The position numbers and the translations under genes were made by a program. DNA of 64,000 nucleotides from Mycolicibacterium rhodesiae NBB3. GTDB lineage: Bacteria > Actinomycetota > Actinomycetes > Mycobacteriales > Mycobacteriaceae. The stretch lies in the NCBI RefSeq assembly GCF_000230895.2, contig NC_016604.1, positions 1,116,001-1,180,000 of the forward strand. Direction: 5' to 3'. Under the pieces are notes generated by a model that saw only the letters and a program-made list of their open reading frames with translations, was not told where the DNA came from and searched no databases. Positions 17,208 through 26,521 of this stretch are shown piece after piece. Positions within the stretch are counted from its first letter, which is position 1, and the number at the start of each line of letters is the position of its first letter.

Positions 17208-18080
17208 CTACTCGGATGTAATTCCTAGCTGCTCAGACCGTGTTTTTGCGGCTTCCACCGCCGAGGCCACCGCTGCCCGCAAACCGCCCCGTTCGAGTTC
17301 TCGCAGACCAGCGGCCGTGGTACCCCCAGGCGAGGTAACAGTCGCGCGCAGCTGCGCGGCCGTGGTGTCGATCGCCGTCCCCAGCGCCGCATCGCCTGCC
17401 GGCTTGGCCTCATCGAGGCGCTCCAGCAACATCGCGGCCGAACCAGCCATGGTTTGCACGACGAGATCAGTCGAGACCGACCGCGGCAGACCCGCCGCGA
17501 CGCCGGCATCCACCAGGGCCTCGACCATGAGGAAGAAATAGGCCGGACCCGATCCGGACACCGCGGTGACCGCGTCAAGCTGCGACTCGGGGACGGTGAG
17601 CACGCCGCCGACCGCGTCGAAGATCGCCGACACCTCCTTGAGGTGCTCCTTGGTCGCGAACCTACCGGGCGCCAGCGCACTCACCCCGCCGCCTACGACG
17701 ACCGGTGCGTTGGGCATCACCCGGATGACCGGCGACCCCGCGGGCAGCTTGTTCTCGTAGAACCCCGCCGTGACGCCGGCAGCGACCGTCACGAAAACCT
17801 TTTCGGCAGTGTCGGTTTCGGCCTTCGCGGCGGCATCGGCGATCTCGGCGACCAGACCCTCGACATCGAACGGCTTGACCGCGACGATCACGTAGGTGGC
17901 GGTGTCGACCGCATCGCCGACAGTGGAGACCAGCACCGAGTACGTGTCGGCCAGATACTTCGCTCGGGTGTCGTCCTTCTCCGCGACCACCAGGTCCTTG
18001 ACCTGCCGTCCGGCGCGCAGCATGCCGGACAGCAGCGCCTCGCCCATACTCCCGCCACCGATGATCGCGATTCTGGTCAT
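17208..18080 (-). CDS. proC: Pyrroline-5-carboxylate reductase
   Basis: A 290-aa enzyme for the last step of proline synthesis, reducing pyrroline-5-carboxylate with NAD(P)H. The dinucleotide fold IAIIGGGSMGEALLSGML is at the N-terminus, and the ProC signature region (SGSGPAYFFLMVEALVDAGV) and C-terminal LRATVTSPGGTTAAGL are intact. I prefer the ATG at 18080 (MTRIAIIGGG) over the one at 18092. It is the last gene of the ppx-to-proC run on the minus strand. Confidence 0.96.
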   Translation of the reverse strand: MTRIAIIGGGSMGEALLSGMLRAGRQVKDLVVAEKDDTRAKYLADTYSVLVSTVGDAVDTATYVIVAVKPFDVEGLVAEIADAAAKAETDTAEKVFVTVAAGVTAGFYENKLPAGSPVIRVMPNAPVVVGGGVSALAPGRFATKEHLKEVSAIFDAVGGVLTVPESQLDAVTAVSGSGPAYFFLMVEALVDAGVAAGLPRSVSTDLVVQTMAGSAAMLLERLDEAKPAGDAALGTAIDTTAAQLRATVTSPGGTTAAGLRELERGGLRAAVASAVEAAKTRSEQLGITSE

Positions 18081-18132
18081 GCGGGCAAGCATTGCAGACG
18101 CAGGACGGCGTACGTCATTGGCCGTCTGAGCG

Positions 18133-18978
18133 TCACGCAGCGGGCGGCACCATCGCCAACTGCCGGCTCTGCACGATGATGCGGCCCTCGCTGTCGACGA
18201 CGATGTGGTCCTCGTCGAACCAGTCCTGACCGATCTGCACCGTCGTACACAGCACCCGCAGCCAGCCGTCGGCCGGCAGTGCCCTCAGATAGGCGGTCAG
18301 CTGCACGGTGGGCGCCCAACCGAACCGGTTGACGCCGAACGTCACCGGAGCCGACACATCGCCGCACAGCAGCGCGAACAGCACGTCGGGCGCCACCCCC
18401 TTCGGCCGCACCCAGTACTCGATCACCGGCGGGCCGCCGTCGGAGCGGGGCTCCATGGTGGTCAGCGACGGGCGGATGTCGCAGCCGTGCGCGAGGTGGA
18501 CGATGTCAGCCATCCGGTGGCCGGGCCCGATCGGCTCCAGCCCGGGCGGCGGTTCCGGCTGCATCAGCGGGATGACGGGATTGACCGAAAGCAGCGGAGG
18601 CACGTGATGCTCGGGCTCCCCCAACGTCACCGACGCCCGCACCGCGACCTTCTGCTCTTCGCGCGAGCGCTCATCGCCCGTCCTGTCACCTTGGTGGAGT
18701 TCGACGTCGATGAGGCTGACGCGACGGCCCCGCTTGCGCACAGTCGTCGTCAACCGCATCGGACCGGGATCCGGCGCCCACAGGAAGTTGCCCGAGATCG
18801 CAATCGGCTGAACGTCTTCCCCATGCTCGGTGCGCGCAGCGTTGGCGCACAGCGCCAGCATCGCTCCGCCGTGCACCTTTTCGCCGATCGTCCAATGCTC
18901 GTTCAGCACACCGTCATACACGCCGTCACCCGCTGGGGTCAGCTTCATCGCATCGGTGAACAGGGTCGAGCTTCCCAT
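18133..18978 (-). CDS. Acyl-CoA thioesterase-like (tandem hot-dog) protein
   Basis: A 281-aa protein of the Rv0499 type. Two hot-dog halves are suggested: GEKVHGGAMLALCANAA in the first and the segment VTFGVNRFGWAPTVQLTAYL in the second, as in TesB-like actinobacterial thioesterases. It probably hydrolyses acyl-CoA, but the substrate is unknown. It lies 17 nt after the TIM-barrel gene and about 50 nt before proC, in one operon. Confidence 0.8.
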   Translation of the reverse strand: MGSSTLFTDAMKLTPAGDGVYDGVLNEHWTIGEKVHGGAMLALCANAARTEHGEDVQPIAISGNFLWAPDPGPMRLTTTVRKRGRRVSLIDVELHQGDRTGDERSREEQKVAVRASVTLGEPEHHVPPLLSVNPVIPLMQPEPPPGLEPIGPGHRMADIVHLAHGCDIRPSLTTMEPRSDGGPPVIEYWVRPKGVAPDVLFALLCGDVSAPVTFGVNRFGWAPTVQLTAYLRALPADGWLRVLCTTVQIGQDWFDEDHIVVDSEGRIIVQSRQLAMVPPAA

Positions 18979-18995
18979 GGGCTCCCTTTTGTCAG

Positions 18996-19841
18996 TCAGC
19001 GCAACAGATTTGCGCGGGCGAATTGCAGCGATTCGGCCAGAAGCGCCTCGCGCTCCCCGGCAGACCGCGCTCCCGATGTGGTGACCTCGAGGATCACGTG
19101 GCCGGAGAAGTCGCTCGCCGCAAGCATTTCGCAGACCTCGACGGTCGGCTGCGTGCCGCGACCGGGGACCAGATGTTCGTCGGTCGACGCACCGCTGCCG
19201 TCACACAGATGCAGGTGCACGAGGCCGTCACCCATCCTGCGCGCCATGTCCAGCGCATCGGTGCCCGCGGTCGCAGTATGCGACAGATCGAGCGTGTAGT
19301 GGGCGTGGTTACCGTCCAACGGGTCGAATGACGGTGCGAACGCCGAGATCCCGGGTCCGGGTTTACCCCCGCGCTTGCGCATCCGCTCGATCGACGTCTG
19401 GCCCGCACCGAAGAAGCGATCGGCGCGGAACGGAAACATGTTCTCCACCGCGACCATCACGTCGCTGGACGCCTCCAGGTCAGCGACCTGCTCGCTGAAG
19501 CCTTCGGCGTACCGCCGCTGCCACCGAAACGGTGGATGGACCACCACGGTCTGGGCGCCGAGCTGCTCGGCGGCACGCACGCTGCGCTCCAGTTTCGGTA
19601 TCGGATTGGCGCCCCACACCCGCTGCGAGATCAGCAGGCACGGTGCGTGCACCGACAACACAGGCATCTCGTACCGCTCGGACAGCTCCGCGATCGCGTC
19701 GATGTCTTGAGAGACGGTCTCGGCCCACACCATCAACTCGACGCCGTCGTAGCCGAGCGTCGCGGCGTACTCGAAGGCGGCCTCGGTCCTCAGCGGGTAT
19801 ACCGAGGCCGTCGAAAGACCGACCTTGATTGCGGGGCGCAC
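18996..19841 (-). CDS. Sugar-phosphate isomerase/epimerase-like TIM-barrel protein
   Basis: A 281-aa AP-endonuclease-2-type TIM barrel of the Rv0498 type. Visible metal-site segments include YDGVELMVW near the start, VENMFPF, the Asp/His-containing YTLDLSHTATAG and GLVHLHLCDGSG. These support a metal-dependent isomerase or epimerase acting on a sugar or sugar phosphate. The GTG start at 19841 fits the family N-terminus. The gene is co-directional with its neighbours on both sides. Confidence 0.83.
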   Translation of the reverse strand: MRPAIKVGLSTASVYPLRTEAAFEYAATLGYDGVELMVWAETVSQDIDAIAELSERYEMPVLSVHAPCLLISQRVWGANPIPKLERSVRAAEQLGAQTVVVHPPFRWQRRYAEGFSEQVADLEASSDVMVAVENMFPFRADRFFGAGQTSIERMRKRGGKPGPGISAFAPSFDPLDGNHAHYTLDLSHTATAGTDALDMARRMGDGLVHLHLCDGSGASTDEHLVPGRGTQPTVEVCEMLAASDFSGHVILEVTTSGARSAGEREALLAESLQFARANLLR

Positions 19842-19881
19842 GTTGTCTATTCGGCGTCTACTCGGCTGGCGGTATCCGCCG

Positions 19882-21087
19882 TCAACCCGACTGCAGCAGC
19901 GCCAATGGCCCCAGCGTGACCAACGCCCCCACAGCCACCGCGATCAGCGTGCTGCCGATGTCCTCGGTCTTGCGCACCACGCGCACACCGACGACGAGAC
20001 CGAGAATTACCAGCACGGACAGCACCAGCGCGACGATGTTGTTCCACTTCCACAGCTGATCGAACGCGACGAACAGCCCGGCGCCGAAAGCGACCGCCAG
20101 CACACACTGCCCCACGATCCAGACTCCGTGCATGAACGACGAGATGGGCTTCTGCGGCGAAGCCGATTCGGCCTGCTCGGGCTGGTCGTCGAGATCGATG
20201 TCCTCGGGACCCGGTGTCGTGCCACGGCGGGCGAGGTCGTCGGCGACGGACTGGCCGCCGAACAACGGGCCCGCGGTGGAGCGCAGATACGAGGGCTCGC
20301 TGTCGGAGTCCTTGGCGTCCTCCTTGACGTCGCCGACCGCCTGCAAAGCGACCGCGACATCATCGTCCTCGACCGCTTCGGCCTCCGATTCCGACCAGTC
20401 GAGGACGGTGTCCTCGTCGACCGGATCCGGGTCCGGGCTCATCTCCTCGGCATCACCGACCACACTGAGCCGGCGCTGCGCGAAACCCGAGCGGCGCGGC
20501 GGTGCGAAAAAGGGCAGGTCGTCGTCGGTGTCCCGCTGCTCGATGTGGGTTGCGTAGTCGGAAACGGCGTCGGCATAGTCGTCGTCGGCTTCCTCGGCGG
20601 CATCGGCCTCCTCAGCCTGGTCGGCCTCGTGATCGACTTTCGCGGCTTGGGTGTCCACGTCGGCTTCGACGTCCTCGGATTCCTCGACCGCTTCGGTTTC
20701 GACGTCCGTGTGGTCGACGACACCGTTACTCGACGCGGGACTGCTCGACTCCTCGACGGGCTCGTCGACCACGTCCTCGGGAATCTCGGTTTCGGGCTCG
20801 GCGGTGGCCTCGTCGGCGGGGGGTTCTTCGACGACGGGCTCTTCGACGACGGGCTCTTCGACGACGGGCTCTTCGGCCACCGGCTGATCCGCGACGGGTT
20901 GGTCGACGACGTGATCGGTGATGATCGGGATCTCGCCGGTCAGCTCGGCGACGGAGATCGAGTCGGTGTCCCCACGACGGCGTCTGCGGCGCCCGCCCGC
21001 CGGCGGGGCACCGATCGTGCCGTTGCGCGCCAGCAACTCCGCGACCGAGATCGGTCGCGTGTTCTGGCTGTCTTCAGGTCCTGTCAT
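19882..21087 (-). CDS. Acidic repetitive protein with C-terminal membrane helices
   Basis: A 401-aa protein of the Rv0497 type. The first 50 residues carry a basic patch (GGRRRRRRGD) flanked by two copies of an ISVAEL motif. Residues about 60-310 are very acidic and low in complexity, including three EEPVV repeats. Three hydrophobic helices follow near the C-terminus (about residues 327-398). It looks like a membrane-anchored protein with a long disordered cytoplasmic domain; the function is unknown. It lies 14 nt after the ppx gene. Confidence 0.8.
   Translation of the reverse strand: MTGPEDSQNTRPISVAELLARNGTIGAPPAGGRRRRRRGDTDSISVAELTGEIPIITDHVVDQPVADQPVAEEPVVEEPVVEEPVVEEPPADEATAEPETEIPEDVVDEPVEESSSPASSNGVVDHTDVETEAVEESEDVEADVDTQAAKVDHEADQAEEADAAEEADDDYADAVSDYATHIEQRDTDDDLPFFAPPRRSGFAQRRLSVVGDAEEMSPDPDPVDEDTVLDWSESEAEAVEDDDVAVALQAVGDVKEDAKDSDSEPSYLRSTAGPLFGGQSVADDLARRGTTPGPEDIDLDDQPEQAESASPQKPISSFMHGVWIVGQCVLAVAFGAGLFVAFDQLWKWNNIVALVLSVLVILGLVVGVRVVRKTEDIGSTLIAVAVGALVTLGPLALLQSG
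20824..20883. repeat. 15-bp tandem repeat (four copies) in the acidic protein gene
   Basis: Units begin at 20824, 20839, 20854 and 20869; the middle two are identical (CTCTTCGACGACGGG) and the last is diverged. They encode the EEPVV-type pentapeptides, and copy-number change would stay in frame. Confidence 0.85.
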
Positions 21088-21101
21088 CGTCTCTCTGCCG
21101 G

Positions 21102-22067
21102 TCAGCGTCGCTGCACACTCGTCTCAACCAAGGCGGTTCCATCGGCCTCGCTGTCGAGTTTCCGCAGAATCAGCCCTTCTCGCAATGCCCAAGGGCAGAT
21201 ATCCACGCTTTCGATATCTAGGGCTTTCATGCTGGCTTCAGCTACCAAGGCGCCGGCCACGATCTGCGGCGCCCGCTCTGCACTCACCCCTTCCAGCTCC
21301 GCACGGTCAGCCGCGGTCATCCTAGAGATGAATGCTATGAGCTGCCTCAACCCGGTCGCCGTGAGCGTGCGCTTGACCCGTGGACCAGCGCCGGAGGGCG
21401 CTGCACCGGTGAGGCGGGCCAGCGACCGGAACGTCTTGGACGTCGCGACGGTCAGGTCCGGAGCCCCTGCCTTCAGCATCTCGGCGCCCGCGTCAGCCAA
21501 CTCGGTGGCCAGCCATTCGCGCAGCATCGCCACGCGGCGGCGCCCCGGCGGGTCGTCGGGCAGCCACTCGCGGGTCAGCCGACCCGCGCCGAGCGGCAAC
21601 GACAGCGCCACCTCGGGTTCCTCGTCAACGCCGTTCGACAACTCCAGCGACCCGCCGCCGATGTCGATGTTGATGATGCGACCCGCGCTCCAGCCGTACC
21701 AGCGCCGCACGGCCAGGAACGTCAGCCTGGACTCGTCGACGCCGGTGAGCACCTGCAGCGCCACCCCGGTCTCGGCGTGCACCCGGGCGAGCAGTTCTTC
21801 GGAGTTCTTCGCATCGCGGACGGCCGAGGTGGCGAAGGCCATCAACTCGGCGCAACCCGAGCTCGCCGCGATCTTGGAGAACTCGTCGAGCGTGCCGATC
21901 AACTTGTCAGCGCCTTTGCGAGTGAGCTTGCCGTTGCTGTCGATCGACTCCGCCAGGCGCAGCGAGGCCTTGGTCGAACTCATCGGCGTCGGATGCCCAC
22001 CTCGGCGTGCGTCGACCACCAGAAGATGGACTGTATTGCTGCCGACATCCAGCACGCCTAATCGCAC
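21102..22067 (-). CDS. ppx: Exopolyphosphatase/guanosine pentaphosphatase (Ppx/GppA family)
   Basis: A 321-aa protein of the ASKHA fold. The phosphate-1 motif [18 protein letters not shown] is at the N-terminus, and the second motif [12 protein letters not shown] lies in the middle. It hydrolyses terminal phosphates of polyphosphate and possibly pppGpp, linking the operon to the stringent and phosphate response. The length matches short actinobacterial Ppx (Rv0496). It is the first gene of the minus-strand run to proC and is divergent from the Rv0495c-like gene. Confidence 0.93.
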   Translation of the reverse strand: MRLGVLDVGSNTVHLLVVDARRGGHPTPMSSTKASLRLAESIDSNGKLTRKGADKLIGTLDEFSKIAASSGCAELMAFATSAVRDAKNSEELLARVHAETGVALQVLTGVDESRLTFLAVRRWYGWSAGRIINIDIGGGSLELSNGVDEEPEVALSLPLGAGRLTREWLPDDPPGRRRVAMLREWLATELADAGAEMLKAGAPDLTVATSKTFRSLARLTGAAPSGAGPRVKRTLTATGLRQLIAFISRMTAADRAELEGVSAERAPQIVAGALVAEASMKALDIESVDICPWALREGLILRKLDSEADGTALVETSVQRR

Positions 22068-22069
22068 TG

Positions 22070-22097
22070 TTTCAACTTAATACGGTTACCGTTGAAA
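22070..22097. promoter_or_regulatory. Inverted repeat in the ppx/Rv0495c divergent region
   Basis: TTTCAAC (22070-22076) and GTTGAAA (22091-22097) are perfect inverted arms. ACGGT-T-ACCGT (22082-22092) is a second palindrome inside. The 33-bp gap between the two starts is fully occupied by these, so they may control both genes or simply contain overlapping -10 boxes (TACGGT, TACCGT). Confidence 0.4.
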
Positions 22098-22100
22098 ACT

Positions 22101-22877
22101 GTGAGCGCATCGCATCCCGGAGAGGTTGAACTCGACTTTGCCCGTGAGTGGGTGGAGTTCTACGACCCCGACAATCCTGAGCATCTGATCGCCGCCGACA
22201 TGACGTGGCTGCTGTCGAGGTGGACATGCGTGTTCGGCACGCCCGCCTGTCAGGGGACGGTGGAAGGTAGACCCGATGACGGATGCTGCAGCCACGGCGC
22301 ATTCATGTCCGACAAGAACGACATCGCCGAACTCGAAGAGGCGGTCAAACTGCTGACCGACGAGGATTGGCAGTTTCGCGACAAGGGGCTGGGCAAAAAG
22401 GGCTACCTCGAGATGGACGAGTACGACGACAAGCCCAACCTGCGCACCCGAAAGTACAAGGGCGCCTGCATCTTTCTTAACCGGCCCGGCTTCCCCGGCG
22501 GCATCGGATGTGCCCTGCACTCGAAGGCGCTCAAGTTGGGGGTCGAGCCGTTGACGCTCAAGCCGGAGGTCTGCTGGCAGTTGCCGATCCGTCGCACCCA
22601 GGAGTGGATCGAACTCGCCGACGGCACCGAGGTGCTCAAGACGTGGATCACCGAATACGACCGGCGCGGCTGGGGCGAGGGCGGCGCCGACTTGCACTGG
22701 TACTGCACGGGCGATCCGAACGCTCACGTCGGCAAGAAGCCGGTGTGGGAGTCCTACGCCCCTGAACTCACCGAGCTGCTCGGCGAGAAGGCCTACGCCG
22801 AGCTGGCCGCAATGTGCAAGCGGCGCAGTGCCTTAGGGCTCATCGCCATCCACCCCGCGACTCGCGCCGCCGAATGA
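22101..22877 (+). CDS. Conserved cysteine-rich protein of the Rv0495c type
   Basis: A 258-aa actinobacterial protein with about eight cysteines in spaced pairs, resembling DUF3109-type iron-sulfur or metal-binding proteins. Examples are [30 protein letters not shown] and GIGCALHS. No signal peptide or membrane segment is seen. The biochemical role is unknown. GTG at 22101 is preferred over the TTG at 22092, because the latter lies inside the palindrome. The stop overlaps the YCII gene start as ATGA. Confidence 0.8.
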   Translation: MSASHPGEVELDFAREWVEFYDPDNPEHLIAADMTWLLSRWTCVFGTPACQGTVEGRPDDGCCSHGAFMSDKNDIAELEEAVKLLTDEDWQFRDKGLGKKGYLEMDEYDDKPNLRTRKYKGACIFLNRPGFPGGIGCALHSKALKLGVEPLTLKPEVCWQLPIRRTQEWIELADGTEVLKTWITEYDRRGWGEGGADLHWYCTGDPNAHVGKKPVWESYAPELTELLGEKAYAELAAMCKRRSALGLIAIHPATRAAE

Positions 22878-23158
22878 GCCTGTTCTTCTTCCGATTGAAC
22901 CCACCACGCGAGGACTTCGCGCAGACCATGACGCCCGCCGAAGAGCAGGCCATGGCCGCCCACCAGGCGTACTGGCAACAGCTGCTGGCCGACGGACGGG
23001 TCGTGGTCTACGGTCCGGTCGCCGACCCCGAAGGCGTGTGGGGCCTGGGTGTGCTGCGCGCAGCCGACCGCGCCGAGGTATTGGCCCTCGCCGAGAACGA
23101 CCCGTCGGTCACCGCGGGCGTCAACACCTTCGACGTGTTCGAGATCATGGGTAGTTAA
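22874..23158 (+). CDS. YCII-related (YciI-like) protein
   Basis: A 94-aa dimeric alpha+beta-barrel-fold protein. The family's histidine lies in [23 protein letters not shown], followed by [19 protein letters not shown]. YciI proteins are small enzymes or accessory domains with poorly defined substrates. The ATG overlaps the preceding stop, so it is translationally coupled. A perfect 12-bp inverted repeat follows the stop. Confidence 0.85.
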   Translation: MSLFFFRLNPPREDFAQTMTPAEEQAMAAHQAYWQQLLADGRVVVYGPVADPEGVWGLGVLRAADRAEVLALAENDPSVTAGVNTFDVFEIMGS

Positions 23159-23160
23159 GG

Positions 23161-23205
23161 TTTCGGTGCGCTGACGTTCGCTCAGCGATCGTTAGCGCAC
23201 CGAAA
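23161..23205. terminator. Bidirectional terminator between YCII and regX3
   Basis: Perfect 12-bp inverted arms, TTTCGGTGCGCT (23161-23172) and AGCGCACCGAAA (23194-23205), with a 21-nt loop. It lies exactly between the convergent stops at 23158 and 23209. There is no U-tract, as in many mycobacterial terminators. Confidence 0.75.
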
Positions 23206-23208
23206 TCG

Positions 23209-23895
23209 CTACCCCTCGAGCTTGTAGCCCAACCCGCGAACCGTGACCAGGTGCACCGGATTGGCGGGGTCGGCCTCGATCTTCGATCGCAGCCGTTTCA
23301 CATGCACGTCAAGGGTTTTCGTATCGCCGACGTAGTCGGCGCCCCATACGCGATCGATGAGCTGACCACGGGTGAGCACCCGTCCGCTGTTGCGCATCAG
23401 GTACTCGAGCAGGTCGAATTCCTTGAGCGGCAGCGTGATCGAATCGCCGTTGACCGACACGACGTGCCGCTCGACATCCATGCGCACCGGCCCTGCCTCC
23501 AGCACACCGTCGCCGATCCCGGCGTCGTCGTTGTCGTTGCCGCGCCGCAACACCGCGCGGATACGCGCAATCAGCTCGCGCGCCGAGTACGGCTTTGTGA
23601 CGTAGTCGTCGGCCCCCAGCTCGAGACCGACCACCTTGTCGATCTCGCTGTCGCGCGCCGTCACCATGATGACGGGAACGCTTGAGCGCGAACGCAATTG
23701 CTTACACACATCGGTGCCGCTCATCCCCGGCAGCATCAGGTCCAACAGGACGATGTCGGCACCGGCCCGCTCGAACTCGGCCAGGGCCGACGGCCCGTCG
23801 GCCACCACGGTGGCCTCGAAGCCCTCCTTGCGCAGGAGAAAGGCCAGGGGATCGGCCAAGGACTCCTCGTCCTCCACGATCAACACGCTGGTCAT
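23209..23895 (-). CDS. regX3: Two-component response regulator RegX3
   Basis: A 228-aa OmpR/PhoB-class regulator. The receiver domain (1-115) has the phosphoacceptor D52 in VLLDLMLPG, plus the conserved T of VTAR and K of YVTKPYS. The winged-helix output domain (about 130-225) has LPLKEFDLLEYLMRN and VHVKRLRSKIE. RegX3 controls phosphate-starvation genes in mycobacteria together with SenX3. It starts only 8 nt after senX3, without the intergenic MIRU repeats seen in the M. tuberculosis complex. Confidence 0.97.
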   Translation of the reverse strand: MTSVLIVEDEESLADPLAFLLRKEGFEATVVADGPSALAEFERAGADIVLLDLMLPGMSGTDVCKQLRSRSSVPVIMVTARDSEIDKVVGLELGADDYVTKPYSARELIARIRAVLRRGNDNDDAGIGDGVLEAGPVRMDVERHVVSVNGDSITLPLKEFDLLEYLMRNSGRVLTRGQLIDRVWGADYVGDTKTLDVHVKRLRSKIEADPANPVHLVTVRGLGYKLEG

Positions 23896-23903
23896 TGGTC
23901 TGG

Positions 23904-25091
23904 CTAGTCCTCTCGTTCGACGTGCATTTCTAGGTCATCCTCACCCTGGGGGTATGCCGGAATCGACAGGGTGAACGTCGATCCCGTGCCCGGCTGACTC
24001 CACAGCCGGATGGATCCGTTGTGATTGGCGGCGACGTGTTTGACGATCGCCAATCCGAGCCCGGTGCCGCCGGTGGCCCGGGACCGCGCCTTGTCGACGC
24101 GGAAGAACCGTTCGAACACCCGCTCCTGATCCGTGCGGGCGATACCGATACCGCGGTCGGTCACGGCGATCTCGATGTTGTCGCCGCGGCGGCGTCTGCT
24201 GATCGACACCGCGGAACCGTTGGGCGAGTAGGCGATGGCGTTGGACACCAGGTTGGCGATCGCGGTGACCAACAGCGGCTGGTCGCCGAGCACGCGATAG
24301 CCGGTCGGGGCGTCGGTGGTGATCGCGATGTCGGAGTTGTCGGCGGCCACCTTGTACCGCGAAAGGGCCTCGGCCACCACGGTGTCGACGTCGACGGATT
24401 CCAGATCGGGCAGCGGTTCGGCGCCCTGCAGCCGCGACAACTCGATCAGTTCGCCGACCATGTTGGCCAGCCGGCTGGACTCGGCCAGCATCTTCTCGGC
24501 GAACCTGCGCACCGTGTCGGGGTCGTCGGCGGATGCCAGCACCGCCTCCGCGAGGACACCCATGGCGCCCACGGGGGTCTTCAGTTCGTGGCTGACGTTG
24601 GCGACGAAGTCGCGACGGGTCGCCTCCATCCGGGCATGCTCGGACTGGTCGTCGACGTAGACGACCGCGAACCGGCGGTCCTGCTCGGTCAGCAGGCGGA
24701 CGTGGCCGCGGACCGACAACCCGGAGCGTCCGGGGTGGGCCCGCTTGCGCGGCGAGAGGTCGACCTCGCCGTCCTCACCGGTGTTCAGCGTGCGTTCGGC
24801 GGCCAGCCAGGCCCGGTCGTCGAGCAGTCGGTCGCGCACCAGGCCCAGCTCACGGGCCCGGTCGTTGGTGTAGACCACGTCGCGATGGGTGTCGACCACG
24901 ACGATCCCGACCGGCGACTGCGACACGACATGAGCGAGCATCTGGGAGACCGTGATGCCGGACTGCGCGGTCGCACGCCGCTGCCTGCGCTCGGTCAGGC
25001 GAGGTCCCAACCCCGCCCCGAGCGCCACCCCGGTCACGAGGGTGAGCAGCGCGACCAGCACTGTAAGCAGCACCGTCGATACCACACTCAC
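23904..25091 (-). CDS. senX3: Sensor histidine kinase SenX3
   Basis: A 395-aa membrane sensor. One N-terminal hydrophobic helix (about 5-28) is followed by a PAS-like domain (about 45-160). The phosphorylatable H168 is in [17 protein letters not shown]. The catalytic ATPase part has N-box [13 protein letters not shown] and [17 protein letters not shown] with [13 protein letters not shown]. It senses phosphate status through Pst/PhoU partners and phosphorylates RegX3. A GGTGAAC sequence at 25111-25117, similar to half of RegX3 sites, lies 20 bp upstream and could serve autoregulation. Confidence 0.96.
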   Translation of the reverse strand: MSVVSTVLLTVLVALLTLVTGVALGAGLGPRLTERRQRRATAQSGITVSQMLAHVVSQSPVGIVVVDTHRDVVYTNDRARELGLVRDRLLDDRAWLAAERTLNTGEDGEVDLSPRKRAHPGRSGLSVRGHVRLLTEQDRRFAVVYVDDQSEHARMEATRRDFVANVSHELKTPVGAMGVLAEAVLASADDPDTVRRFAEKMLAESSRLANMVGELIELSRLQGAEPLPDLESVDVDTVVAEALSRYKVAADNSDIAITTDAPTGYRVLGDQPLLVTAIANLVSNAIAYSPNGSAVSISRRRRGDNIEIAVTDRGIGIARTDQERVFERFFRVDKARSRATGGTGLGLAIVKHVAANHNGSIRLWSQPGTGSTFTLSIPAYPQGEDDLEMHVERED

Positions 25092-25232
25092 GCGAAAATC
25101 GTACGCACCCGGTGAACGTCATCCCAGCAGCGTGCGGCCAAAACGGGACAAGTCACAGAAGGAATCGCCGAAATTCGGGCTCCGGCTGTCCCCCGTTAAC
25201 CCGCCGTTTGCCGGAGCGCTCGGTATCGCGGA

Positions 25233-25979
25233 CTACTTCGCACCCTGTGCAGCGACCGCGGCCGCCCCTGCGGCCGCGGCCTCGGGGTCCAGGTAGGTGC
25301 CGCCGGCGACCTTGGGCTTGAGGTCGGAGTCCAGGTCATAGCGAAGCGGGATGCCGGTGGGGATGTTCAGGCCGACCACGTCGTCATCGGACATTTGATC
25401 CAGATACTTCACCAGCGCCCGCAGCGAGTTGCCGTGTGCTGCGATCAGCACGGTCTTACCCGCCTGCAGATCGGGCACGATCGTGCCCTCGAAATACGGC
25501 ACAAACCGCTCGACGACGTCCTTGAGGCATTCGGTCAGCGGCCCCCCACCGATATCGGCATAGCGCGGGTCGCGGTCCTGGCTGTACGTGCTGCCTGCCT
25601 CGATCGGCGGCGGCGGCGTGTCGTAACTGCGCCGCCAAGCCATGAACTGTTCCTCGCCGTACTTGTCCTTCGTCTCGGCCTTGTTCAGGCCCTGCAGCGC
25701 GCCGTAGTGGCGCTCATTGAGCCGCCAGTCCCGGTGCACCGGAATCCAGTGCCGGTCGGCCGCGTCGAGTGCCAGGTTCGCCGTGGTGATCGCCCGGCGC
25801 AGCAGTGACGTGTACAGCACGTCGGGCTGGCGGTCGAGAGCGGAGATCAATTCGCCCGCGCGCAACGCCTCGGCCCTGCCCTTGTCGGTGAGGTCGACGT
25901 CTACCCAACCGGTGAACAGGTTCTTCGCGTTCCACTCACTCTCGCCGTGACGGAGCAGGATCAGCGTGGAGTCTCCCAT
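25233..25979 (-). CDS. gpm1: 2,3-bisphosphoglycerate-dependent phosphoglycerate mutase
   Basis: A 248-aa glycolytic enzyme interconverting 3- and 2-phosphoglycerate. The catalytic histidine motif [10 protein letters not shown] is at residues 9-18, with the second histidine in [15 protein letters not shown]. Other typical parts are [14 protein letters not shown] and [11 protein letters not shown]. The C-terminus is an alanine-rich tail. It lies 11 nt after the YbjN gene. The M. tuberculosis neighbour Rv0488 (LysE-like) is absent here. Confidence 0.97.
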   Translation of the reverse strand: MGDSTLILLRHGESEWNAKNLFTGWVDVDLTDKGRAEALRAGELISALDRQPDVLYTSLLRRAITTANLALDAADRHWIPVHRDWRLNERHYGALQGLNKAETKDKYGEEQFMAWRRSYDTPPPPIEAGSTYSQDRDPRYADIGGGPLTECLKDVVERFVPYFEGTIVPDLQAGKTVLIAAHGNSLRALVKYLDQMSDDDVVGLNIPTGIPLRYDLDSDLKPKVAGGTYLDPEAAAAGAAAVAAQGAK

Positions 25980-25990
25980 GGGAGAAGAGA

Positions 25991-26521
25991 CTAGTCGGAC
26001 GGCCCCGAGTCGTCCTCGTCGTCGTCATCATCGATGAGGTGCGCGAAGGCCTGCAAATTCTTCAGCGACTCACCCCGCGACACCCGCCACTCCCACTCTT
26101 TCTGGATCGACGACCGAAAACCCAACTCCAGCAACGTGTTGAAGTCCGCGTCGACGGCTTCGAGCACCTGACCGAGTACCCGGTCGATCTCGTCGGAGGT
26201 GACCGACGCCAGCGCCATCCGGCCGACGAGGTAGATGTCGCCGACGTTGTCGAGGGTGTAGGCGACCCCGTAGAGGCGCCGGTTGCGCTTCAGCAGAAAC
26301 CGGTAGACACCCTCGTGGTTCTCGTCGGGCTTACGGCAGACGAAGGCCTCGACGCGCACCGAGTGTTCGCCGATCGACAGGATCGTGTTGGTCTTCAGCC
26401 GCCGCTCGCCGGGCAGTTCGACGATGATGCCCGGCAGTCCGCCGCGCGCACCCTCGTGGCGGCTGAATTCCAGGCCGTTCTCCTTGCAGGTCTGCTCGAT
26501 GATCTCCTGGGCGGTGCTCAC
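25991..26521 (-). CDS. YbjN-domain protein
   Basis: A 176-aa protein of the Rv0487 type with a YbjN (type III secretion chaperone-like) fold. Features are [20 protein letters not shown], the central [21 protein letters not shown] and [15 protein letters not shown]. The C-terminus is acidic ([10 protein letters not shown]). The GTG start at 26521 overlaps the mshA stop as GTGA; the longer open frame to 26653 is inside mshA. Position in an mshA-gpm1 operon is conserved in mycobacteria; the role is not known. Confidence 0.85.
   Translation of the reverse strand: MSTAQEIIEQTCKENGLEFSRHEGARGGLPGIIVELPGERRLKTNTILSIGEHSVRVEAFVCRKPDENHEGVYRFLLKRNRRLYGVAYTLDNVGDIYLVGRMALASVTSDEIDRVLGQVLEAVDADFNTLLELGFRSSIQKEWEWRVSRGESLKNLQAFAHLIDDDDDEDDSGPSD

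Noticed and set aside
19825..22080. 751-codon open frame on the plus strand
   Set aside because: It is antisense to the TIM-barrel, acidic-protein and ppx genes, which have clear family motifs. Its translation is low-complexity, typical of a shadow frame in high-GC DNA.
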